Positions 27,901 through 39,900 of a DNA stretch of 42,644 nt are shown piece by piece. The DNA comes from a virus. Both the position numbers and the translations under genes were made by a program. How positions within the stretch are numbered: the first letter of the stretch is position 1; every line of letters starts with the position of its first letter. The notes under the pieces were generated by a model that was given only the letters and a program-made list of their open reading frames with translations, did not search any database and had not been told where the DNA came from. Location of the stretch: positions 1-42,644 of IMG/VR virus record IMGVR_UViG_3300033148_004505, one strand, 5' to 3'.

Positions 27901-30900
27901 CAAACCTTATTAAAAAACAAGGCAGAGCTTTTGTTGAGTCTGTTAGGTATCCGTTTACTGGCACTTTAAGTGTGCAGCCTAGGATAGCTAGATTACTGTC
28001 AGCACTTCCCAGTAAATATGCTATTGCTGAACCTGGTATGCCTCAGTTAGATTTAGCTAAACTAACTAAAATTATAGGAACTTTAAGAGAATATGTTGGA
28101 GTTGTTCCTAGAGAAAAAAGGGTTTATTTATCAAAAGATATTAAGAGTTTAGTGGAACGTAGAGAGGAAGAGTGGGCTAAAGGTACTGAAGAAGGAGCTA
28201 AAAAAGCTAAAGCATTAACTGAAGCTATTGAAAAATTATTAAAAGTTATTAATGATGCTACACCTAAGTTTTTAGCGCATGAACAAAAATTAGATTTTGA
28301 CGGTGATGCGTTATTTATACATACTGGAGCATTAAAAGAATCACGTAAAGAGATAGAGGCTCATTATAAAGCATTACAAGATGATGTAACTTCTGTACGT
28401 ACATTATTTAGATCTGTGTTTACGGCTATTAAAGAGGGCGAAACTAAAAGCTTAGCGGAGATGGCGTATATTTTTGGTAAGAGACACCCAGCTGAACAAG
28501 GCTATGCATTTTTAACTAAACCATATATACGTGAGAAAGTAGCGAATTTAAAAATGCCTGAAGTTATGCAGGGACTATTTTCGTATCAAAGCGCTGCTAA
28601 AGATATTAAAAAAGGATCTAAAGAATGGAGGGAGGCTGTACAAAAATGGTCTAAAGAATTTTTAAAAACGGAAATTTTACCAGAAGTGTTTAGTAAATTT
28701 AACGTAAGCCCTGAGCAGCAAACGGAATATTTAAAAAAAGTTGATGAAAGCAATCATGGTTTTATTAAAGCCTCGTCAGGTTTGGAAGATGCTATTAATT
28801 CTATGGCTAAAGAATTGGTACGGCAACAGTTATGGGAAAAGAAATATACTGATGCTATTTCTGGACAATTATATAAATTGCATACTGGACAGACAGTAGA
28901 AGGAATAAGTCGATTGTTACGTATTTCGGAAGTTGAAACAGGGTTTGGAAAAGGTTTAGCAGGGACTGGTAAATTTGTTGCACCCCCATCTCCTGAATTT
29001 TTAAAAAAATGGCCTAAAGCTAGTGTAGCTTTAGCTGGTAAACCTGTTGAAGAGTTTTCTGCTAGAGTAAATGAGATTTTGCGTTTTATTATCCAAAAAG
29101 GTATGGATGTAAAACACGCTGGTGTAAAGGCTGTTGGGACAATTGTATTGGAAAATATCGCTAAAAAAGGCGGTATTAAAACTATTATGGGGGCTATAAA
29201 ACAGCATGCCGATGATTTTGATGAGTTATTAGATTTTGAACAACAAATAATTAATTCTGCTAAGTTACGTTTGGGTAAATTATCGACTAAGTTATTAAAA
29301 AGAGAGTTACAGCTATTTGAACCGGATGTTGATTTACAGACACTATCGTCTGATAGAGACAAGTTAATTAAACGTATTGTTAGTCATTTGGGTTTGGAAG
29401 CCACATTTAAAGAATTGTATAGCCAAATTGAGCGTCAAGCTATAAAAGCTACCGAAGTAGCGTTAGCTAAAAAATTAAAAGAGTTACCAGAAGGCCGTAC
29501 TAAGGCAACATTGCTACAAGACATTGCTGCAGCTGGGGGTTTACGGCGGTTAGCAGAAGAACGTGTATTGAAGCAGGCTAAGTCAGAACGTGGAATAACT
29601 ATACCGTCAACTATTATTGCTAATTTACAGCCGTTGTACCAAATGCGTACTAGTATGGAAACATTAAAATCTGTGGCTGGTAGAACTCGTGTTAAGTTAC
29701 CAGTTGAGCAATTAGTATTACCAAAGGGTGAACAAGGCAAAGAGTTTGCTCAACGGCTTGAAGAAGCTACTAAAGCTGCACATGTATTAACTTCAGCTAT
29801 GGAACAAGCAGCGCAAGCTCCTAAGCGAGGTATGCATGGCTTGATGGTATTATCTGCAATTAAAACTAGGTATAAAGAATTAAGTGAAGTAGAAGAATTT
29901 GTAAAACAACTACGCGGTACAGGTGGAATTACTGGTGGGCCTGGCACATTATTTGGAAATTTGTTGAAACAGGTGGCAGCTGAAAAGAATATTAATTTGC
30001 AACAGCGCCTAATGAATATTAATGATTGGCTAGAAACTTTGCCCAAATTAATTAAAGGCGTAAAATCTAAAGTACAGCCAATATATGAAAAAGCAGGTTT
30101 ACCGCCATTAATGCCTCAAGAAGAAGAGGCTATTAAAGCTGAATTTTTAGCTAAAGCTGGAAAAAATATTATGGCTACTGCTAAAGAATTTGCGCGTAGG
30201 GTATTAGGCGGTGAGGTAAAACCTGAACAATTTGAAAGGACGGTGGCTGAGATTGCTAATACACTTAGTAATTATTATGAATTTATAGCTACTATTCAAG
30301 AGAAATTACGTAGAATTAGTGAAGTTGCGAATGTTGTTCCATTACAAAAAGAATATATTAGAATAGCGTTTAAAGGTGTAGATCCTACTAAAGGCATAAA
30401 GGATTTTATTGATAGCACTGAGGATTTAAACCGTCAGGTTGTTAATAGCTATAATATAAGTTCACATGAGGTTGAACAATGGTATAAAGAGGTACAACGT
30501 AGGGATATTAGTAAGCAAATTAAAGACGATACTGCTAAAACTAAGGAATTAGTTGATTCTGTATCACAAGCTGCGGACGATTTAACCGAAGGGCTAAGCG
30601 ATGTTATTATAAGAAGGAAAACTAAAGCTTTACGTAATTTATTGAAAAAAGCTGAAGGTGGACAATTAGCTGAACAAGAAACAGAGTTGTATAAACTGTT
30701 TAGAGCTAGTGCATTACATAGAGGAGGAACATTTGGTGGAGGGCGTCAGTTAGAGGCTATTGTTTCGGAAATGGTTGGTGTTCCTAAGAAGTACCCAGTA
30801 TTGATGGAATTAACTAGTGCGCGTGGTATATTGTTACATAGGAAGATTCAAAAGGAGTTTTTGCGGAAATTTCCTAAAGCAGAAATTGAGAAACCTATTG

Positions 30901-33900
30901 AAGATTTTGAGAGCGGTATTACTGGACATTTAGACGTTTTATACGAAAAAGCTGGTAAGAAAGTTATTACTGATATTAAAACTATTTATAATACACGGAC
31001 ATTTGAACGGCTTAAGGAGATTGCCAAGGATATTACTAATAGACGAATTACAATTCAAGATAAATTAGATGAATTAAAATCTCAAAATGTTATAAGTCAA
31101 ATCGATAAAGATGTTATTCGTAGATTAGAAGATTATTTAAGTCAGATAAATGTTTATTTAAAACATGTTGAAGGAGCGGTAGGAGAGATATTATTTGTTA
31201 GTACTCAGCGGCCTGAAGAAAGATTTACTATTCCTATTGGTGAGTTTGATCCTGTACGATTTAAAGCAGATATAGCGACTGTTAGGAAAGCACAAAGTAT
31301 TGTAGCGTCAACTATTGATGCGATTAGTAAAGGAGAACCAATACCTAAAGATTTATTTAAGAGTATGCCAGAAGTTTATGATTATGTTGTGTCTGAGTTG
31401 AAAAAATTAGGGCCTGATGAATTTATTAAAAGATTGCCTAAACGTCCTGTAGAAGAGTTACAAAGAAGCGCTAGGGAGATTTTGAGTACTTTAACTGAGC
31501 AAGAAACTCAAGTAGCTGAGCGATTAAGTAGAGAGTTGTTGGATTACTATAGGCGTTTGGGAGGAACGAGAGGAGGAGAAAAGACATTTCAATATTGGCT
31601 GACAACTAGTGCTGGTGGTGGAGGGGGTATGGGATCAGTACCTCCTGGAGGAGGGGTTCCTCCTACTTATGGTCCACCTCCTGGTGGAGTTGGTGGCGCA
31701 GGCGGTGAAGGTGGCGGCTTTGATGATGAGTATTATAGACGTATTAAAGATATAATTGCTAAAATTAAGCGTGGTCAAGAATTAAGTAGCCAAGAAAAAA
31801 TAAAATTATATAATACGTATAAAGAGTTGCAAGACATTGTTTATAGTATGTCTGAGGATGACGAGTTAAATAAACAAACGATTCAAACTCTTAGGGCAAT
31901 AGAAAAGTATATTAATGAAGCTGGATTAACTGAGGCTAGTATTAATAAAGTAAAGGAACAATTACGCCGTTTAGGTGAAATTAAGGGTACTATACCTAGT
32001 TATGGTGAATTTAGAAGGTTTAAACCAGAGTATAAAGAGCCAATGCGGCCTGAAGCTAAATTTAGAAATTTAAAAGCTATGTTTCAAGAGGCGGTTAGAT
32101 ATTATGGGTTGGGGGATGTTAAGGAAGGTGAACGGTATAGTACAGAGATTTATAAATTGTTGAAAAAAACACGTGAAGAAGGCCCATCAGTTGAGTTAGC
32201 TAGGCAAATACGTGAAGCAATAATGAAATTGCCAGAGGAAAAACGTGGTGGGTTGGTACGTATTTGGATGCTTTATAAAAAAGAGGTAGGTGAATATTTT
32301 TTAAAGAGGTTGGAAGATTTGAGGCAAAAGATTGACGAGGAAGCGTCTGGGCCAGAAGCTGAACGTGCATATAGAGAGTTTGAAGCTGTTGTAAATAGAT
32401 ATGTTAAGAATATTGAGAATACACTTGGTCAAACAAGCGATATTTATACTAAGGCTGTAGATAGTGCTAAAAAAACTAAATTTGTTGCTCCTGAATTAGC
32501 TAAGTTGGTAGGTATTTATCGTGATCCAGAACAGTTGGCACGTTTGATTGAGCAGCGTGCTATGATTAGGCCTAAATTTAAGTCTATTTATGATATGTTG
32601 GTTGGGGATTTGAAATCTGGTAGTATTAATGAGATGTTGTCTCCTATATATAAAGTTCAAACAGCTTTTGATATGCTTGCGAAATTAGACCCTAAGCTTA
32701 AAGCTTTAATTGAAGATGCTGATTTATTACGTAGAATGGGAGATAAAGTTTTAAATGCTTGGGATTTTAAAACATTATTGGAGGGAGTTATACAATTAAG
32801 AAACGCTTTAGAAGCTTATAATAGATTACAAATTGGTGGGTTTGCTGGCCCGGCTGAAGAGTTTACCATTGAAGCTAGGAAGAATTTAGAAGAGACTATT
32901 AAATATTTTAGACAATTAGAGCGAACGCTTTCAACGTTAAGTACAAGATCTAAATTAGGAATTGTAAACGTGCCGCAGTTTATTGCGCCAGAGGCGCAGC
33001 GTTTATTGCATAAGCGTAATATAGCGGCTATACGTGAGTATTTTAAAAAGGCGGCTGGTGAGGGTGGCCCGCCTATAGGTAAAGCTTTTACATATAGATA
33101 TAAAGTAATGGACCCAGCCACTAAACAAGTTTTAGATAGTATTTCTGTTGAATTTAGAAAGATAGGAGAAGAAAGTTTAGAGGCTGGTAAAAAAGTAGGT
33201 ATTTTTACCGAAAAAACTGAAGATTTAGTGAAATTAGTTCAAGGTAGGAGAGGTTTTGGTCAAGCTTTTGGACGTGTTGTTAGATGGGGCGTGGCTAGTA
33301 GAACAGTTTATGGTTTAGTTGCGGCATTTAAGGAGATGGTAAATGTTATTGCAGACGTGCAAACTGGAATGGCTGTTTTAAGACAAGTTATGAATCCGCT
33401 TCAAACTGATTTTGATGCATTACAGCAGTCGGCTGTTAATTTTGCAAAAGAGTTTGGTTTGCCGATTAGGCAAGTTATAGATGCTATGCGTGTTTTTGCA
33501 CAACAAGGTTTAGCACAAGCTGAAGTTATTGATAGAACACGAAGTTCGTTGTTAGCTGCTAACGTTACAACGTTGGCAGCAGAGGATGCTACTGAAGCTT
33601 TAACTGCTGCAGTTAAGATATATGGACAAGAAGGGGAAAGTACTATTAGATTTTTGGATGCATGGACTGAAGTTGAGTCACGTCATGCTATTACCTCAAA
33701 GAATCTAGCATTAGCTTTAAGAAAGAGCGCTGCTGCAGCTAAAACTGCTGGCGTAACTTTTGACCAATTAAACGCTATTGTTACTGGTATAGGTGAGACT
33801 ACGAGGCAAACTGGTAATGAAATAGGTACTAGTTTGCGTTTTATTTTTAGGCGGCTTTATTCTAAAAAAGCACCACAAATGTTAGAAACGTTAGGCATAC

Positions 33901-36900
33901 CTGTTATAGGAGAAACCGGAGAATTACGTAGTGCGTTTGATGTATTGGGTGATTTGGCTGATAGATGGGGCGATTTAACTAAGGTACAGCGATTAAACAT
34001 TGCTACAGCCATTGGTGGTAGACGGCATTATAATAGTATCATTGTTTTAATGGAGCATTGGAATGATGTTTTAGATACATTGTCTGATAGTATTAATTCT
34101 AAAGGGGCTGCTGAACGGCGAAACGCTATAATTATGGAGACTTATGCTAAAAAGATTCAGCAGTTACGTGCTGCAGTTGTTGAATTACAATTACAGTTCG
34201 GCAAATATGCATTACCTATTGCAACTAAGTTTGTAAATGGGATGCGATATCTTATAGAATCTATATCAAACATTTCGCCTGCGATTAAAGTTGCCGCAGC
34301 TGCTTTGGGCGGGTTTTTCTTAATAATGACTAAAGGACAAGGAGTTATTAATAGACTTACTGATTATATAAAGTCATTTAGCTCTATGACTTCTTTAGTA
34401 AAAAGTGATTTTATGAAAAAATTGGGTGCAGGTATTTTTGAAGTTTTTGGAAAAATGCCAAAAGGGCTTAATGTTAATGTTACTGGATTAAAAGTAATAG
34501 GCGAGTCAGCTAGAAGTATACGTGATTTGGAGACTGTTTTAGGCAAAACTGGCTATGTTTTGGCTAAATTTGGTAGAGTTTGGAATGATGTGTTGTCTAT
34601 TATGGCGCAAAAAGGAGTATCTGTTTTTGAAGCTGTTGGTAAAGTGTTTGGATGGTTAGGAAAAGTTATACGTAAAGTTGCAGAGGCGTTTGGGTTTTCT
34701 AATAAACTATTAACTGCTATTTTTACTACAATGTCTGCAGGACTGAAGAGCGGGGAAAAAGCTTTTTATAGTTTAGCTAAAGCTGCTGGTGTACCTGCAG
34801 TAAAATTTCAGGAGTGGGCACAAATTAATAGCACTTTTGTCAAATCGTTTGGACCATTAGCCGCCACCGTTGCAGCAGGTATACCTGTATATGGTAAATT
34901 AAGCGATGCTATTAAACGAGTTACGTTTTCTGCTGAGGGGTATGAAAAATCATTAAGCGGTATTAGACGTAAACAAAGTAGCGAATTACAGACCATTAGT
35001 GATTTAGCTAAACGTTATGCTAATTTGGAAAATAAGCTACGGAAAATTAATAAATTGTCTGCAGAACCTATTACAAAAGAATTAGCTAGAGAAGAGTATA
35101 TTAGTCCGATTTTACAGTATGATAAATTGGTTAGTGATTATAGTGATTTTGCTAATGAAATAGCAAGAACAGCACCAGATCTAGTGTTATATTTCGATAA
35201 ATTTGGTAATGCTGTTTTAAATTCTGGTTATAAGTTTAATGAAGGCATTGAATTAATGCGTAAGGCCAAGTTGTCTGAAATGGCTGATACTAATATAAAA
35301 GCGTTAGAAAAATTTGCAGAAGAATTAACTAATTCTAGCACGTTTTCTGCTAGATTTAGGTCAGAGTTGAAAAAGTTTGTTAAAGAGGTTCCTGCCGCTG
35401 GTCCTATTTTAGCTAAATTTATTCAAGTTTCTCCAGCACAAGAACTTAAAGAAGCTGTAGACGCTATGAATAAGATTTTGGAGGTTAAATTACCGCTGAG
35501 TCCGGCTTTTGATAAGCTATTTAATAAATATTATGAACAATTAATTAAAGCTAGGAATAAATTTAGGGAAGCTTATAAACGTTTTGGTGAAATATTGAGT
35601 GAACTGCCGCCAGGTTTAAGTCCAGCTAAAGTTACGTTGTTATTAGATCGTGAAATTTTTAAACCGATGTATGAAATGATAATTCAACAAAGACGTAGTT
35701 TGCAACGATTGGCGGAAAAAGGAATTATAGATTGGCGGGATGTTTTGGGAGTTCAAGTTTTACGTACTTTACATCCAGAACGACAGTTAGATTTTGCTGG
35801 TGTGCTAACTAAAGAAATGGCTCGACAAGCTGAAATTATTGAGCGTAAAGGAGAAGTTTTTGCTGGTGATACGATAGTTTTTATGAAAGATATAGATAAG
35901 TATATGAAGGTGGCTGGACAACAAGGTATAGTAAAGTTTAGAGAGGGTTTAGGGTGGTTTGTTGAAGTTTTTGATAAAGAATTACGACAAGTTAGAGAAG
36001 TACCATTAGATGCGGTTGAACAATTTATAGACAGTGTATTTCCAGCACACCGCATGGTTGAAGCTATTGATAGGAATTTAGATATACTTAAGGAAAATTT
36101 AACTGGCGCTGCTGCTGGAATGGTTGGTATAACTCAGCAAGAGTTTAGAAAATTATATAATTTAGGTCCTAGATTTTTTGAAAACATTCCTACAGAAGTA
36201 CTAATGCAAACAAGTAAAGGTATAAATATAACTACTGGTAAGTTTGGTGAAATACCTTTTAAGGAAACATTTGCTAAAGATTTAAAGAAATATTTTTTTG
36301 AGCCATTAGATCAATTAAATCAATTAACTGAACCATTAGCTAAACGTTTGGGCGCACAAGCTCCATTATCAAAAGGACTTGAGGAGCAAATTAATAAATT
36401 ACAAAAGTTAATTAGTAATAATCAAATTTATGTACAATTAATCAGAACATACGCTGAATTAGAAAAAACTATAGCTAGTATTACCAGAACTGTAGAAGCC
36501 AACATAGCTGTTGAAAAAGAACGGTTTAAAGTTTTAGAGCATACAGCGGGTTTATTGCGAGGACTATCGGAGCAGTTAAAAGATGTTGATTATGGTATAC
36601 GAGATTTGTCTAAGCTATCAATTCAACAAAGAGCATTTATACGTGAACTGGCATTACCTCCTGAAAGAAGAGTAATTACTGAACGTACTAAAAATATACA
36701 AATAGCTATGTTGCGTAGAGCTGGAGTAATGCAAGAGTTAGAAGCGATAGTCAGACATGCAGCGGAGGCTAGATATATTGTTAGGCAAAGTAGAGAGGCT
36801 GGTACGCAGTTAACACCACAAGAATTGGAAGGAATGAAAGAAGCTGTTGCTAAAGGTATAAGTCCAATAGAGAGTCGTAAGCTTAAAATACAAACAGATA

Positions 36901-39900
36901 TTCGTAAATATCAGGTAGAGACTGTAAATAAACTTGATGACATAGTTAATTTATTAGATGAGCAAAGAGCTACTGCGTTTAGAAAGAATGAAATTGATAG
37001 ATTGACTAAGTTAATTGAAAGTAAAATAGCTTATGCTTTTAGTGAGCGTAAGGCAGGTAAATTATTGGCTGGAGGGGTAGATTTTCGTTCTGCACTTTTG
37101 GATAGCACTAAAGTTTATTTTGACCGTCTTGTTAAATTACGTAAATTTTATATAGCTAAAAACCAGGCTGAGTTAGTAAGGCACGTTGATACTGCGTTAG
37201 ATAGAATAAGTAAAGATTTAGTTAAAAAGTTTGGTATAGCAGAAGCTATGCGTTTTGCTTCGACGCAACCTAGTCGATTTATTAAACCATTTAGAGCTGT
37301 GAATGAACCGGCTTATTATGCAGATTATTTTAAAGGGCGCTATACAGTAGAACGGTTGTTAGCAAGTATTACTAATACACGCACTTTACGTATGTTTGTT
37401 GCTGGGTTGGAGGCTCGTGCATCTGGTATGATTCCAGCTGGCGTAGGGGGTAAAAATAAAGAGCAGTATTGGAGTAAGATGATTGATAAATATAGCGCAC
37501 AGAGTATTGTAGCCTCTAAAGAATTTAAAGAACTTAAGAAGGCATTAGATGCGCAATATAAGCCGTTATGGCTATCAAGTGAGACACTGCAAAAACTATT
37601 GTTTACTCAGTTAGGTTTGGCACATATATTTAAACGAAGTGCTGAGCGGGAAGCATATGGGTATGAAATCCAATTGGAACAGTTAAAAGAGCAGCGTAAG
37701 GCTTTAAAAGTACAGTATAAAACCGGTAAAATATCACAAGAAGAGTATAAAAAGCAAGTAACTCCTATTTTACAAAAAATAGGTGAGACTAGTTTGGCTT
37801 ATAAAGAAGCAAAAAGTACGTTTCGACGTAGAGCTTCGTTTGAGGCTGTTTCGTTGATGGGCGGTGCTTTTTCTCAATTTGCGAGGTCTTTGGGTGTAAG
37901 TGAAAAAGCATTGAAAACTTTTGATAGCGCTGCGATGAGCGCTATAGCCTCGTGGTGGTTGTGGTCTAAGTTTACAAAAGAGAAGGCTCCAAAAGTTATA
38001 GGCGATGCTATTAAAACTATTAAAGATAAAATAAGTGAGGCTGAGTTTACAACTGCAAAGGGTAAAGCTAAAGCATTTTTTGGTATTGGTGCTGAAGGCG
38101 CTATTAAAAAGTCTATTGATAAGGTTAAGGAATATTTAGAGAGGGAAGGTAAAAAGAAGAAAGATATTTTTACAGATAAAGAGAAACAGGATATTATTAA
38201 AGCTAGGGGAGATATACCTAAAGTAGCTAAGGAATTGAAAAAAGAAGATGTTAAGAATTTAGATGTGCAGCATGCTATTTTGAAAACTAATAAGGATCAA
38301 ACTTTATTATTGTCTTCTATCGAAGAAAATACGCGACGTAGTAGCGAGCTTGGTGAACAACAATTAAAACATGACACTAAGGATGGTAAAGTTGATGATA
38401 ATAAAGAATTTCGAAAAGCTGCTAGTATTGCAGAAGATATTAAAAAGAAGGTTGATGAGATTAAGAAAGCTCAATTAATGGAAGGCGGATCAGCTGCTGA
38501 TAAAATTAGTACGGCTTTAGCATCACTATTTATTATGACTGGCGGTAGGTATTTAACAGCTAAATCTCAGTTACCAAATCAATTAGCGATAGCAAGAGAA
38601 CAACAAGCTAAAGTAACAACTGCTTTTAAAAATTTAATTGATAAATATGATAAAGAAGTTGCTAATGTATTAATGAAGTTTATAACTAAACGTGAGAAGA
38701 TAGAAGCTGCTCCTGAATTGACGAAAGAACAAAAAGCTATAGATATTCAGAAAGCTGCTAATGAAATGTATAATGAATTTGCTAAATTAGTAGAATCTAA
38801 GGAGAACGTGTTAAGAGCTATTAATGAAGGCATTTCAATTTCTAAGGAGTTACATAGATTAGATCTTGTATCTACAACAGCTATTAAGGCTTTTAACGAC
38901 TTTTTGTTTAATATACGCGATTCTTATATACGAGCTGTGGTTGAATTTAAGTATAGTACACGTCAGATAGGCGCAGCTGCTGGATTGCCAATGCTGCAAG
39001 AAATTCAACCGGTAAAAATCGCACAAGAGTTGACACCTACTGAACGTTTGATGAGGTTAGGAGGGGGCGACTGGAAAAAATTTTATATTAATTTACAATC
39101 ATTTAGGAAAGCTTATAACGTGTTAGTTGAACAGGTACGCTCTACTATGAAAGAAGCGTCTGACAATACTGTTAGTTTGACTAACGAACTTTTTAAATAC
39201 GATGTGTCTGGAGGGTATGCAACATTTAGAAAAGTTTTTAATGCTGCGTTAGAAGAATTTTCTGAAAATGTTGAAGACTCGGCTAAGATGTTGGAGCATG
39301 TTAGTAGAGCTAGAGTTGGCTATACTAATATGTTAAGGAATAGTTATAAAGATAAAATACGTGATGTTGTTAATGAACAGTTAGAATGGCTTGGAGAGCG
39401 ATATAATAATATAGATACTGCTGTAGTGAATGGGGTTAAGAAAATTTTTAATGTAACACTAGAGAAATCTTCTAGGGATGTTGAGCGTTTAACTGAGGCG
39501 TTGAAGCGCACGCCTTTAGCTAAAATTAAATTTATGGATGTGTTGAAAGTTGATGAATATAAAGATAAAGTAAGTAAGATAGTTAATAAAAAGTTAGGCT
39601 GGCTTGGAGAACAGTATAGAGATATTAATGATACTATGACTATAAAATTGAAAAAGATTTTTAAGAGAGTATTGGAAGAGTCATCTAATAGAGTTAAGTA
39701 TTTGGCTAAAATGCTGGAACGCATCCCTTTAGCTAAGATTGGTTATATGGATATGTTTAAGGGCGGTAGATATGAAGGTAAAGTAAAAGAGGTAATTAGT
39801 AGGAGATTAGAACAACTTGGAAAACAATATAAAGATCTTAACGATGTTATGACAACTAATTTGGAATATATTCAAAACATTAAACCGTTTGTTGATAAAA

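Noticed and set aside
28754-29362. A 202-residue open frame on the minus strand
   Set aside because: It lies opposite the giant frame, has a Ser/Asn/Pro/Phe-rich composition typical of antisense to Lys/Glu-rich coding, and has no ribosome site.
30804-31196. A Cas4 or CRISPR-linked nuclease
   Set aside because: The QxxxY nuclease motifs fit, but the four Fe-S cysteines of Cas4 are absent and there is no array or cas gene in the window.
39132-39857. CRISPR-like or direct DNA repeats
   Set aside because: The periodicity is at protein level, in frame and diverged; there are no short identical repeats with unique spacers.
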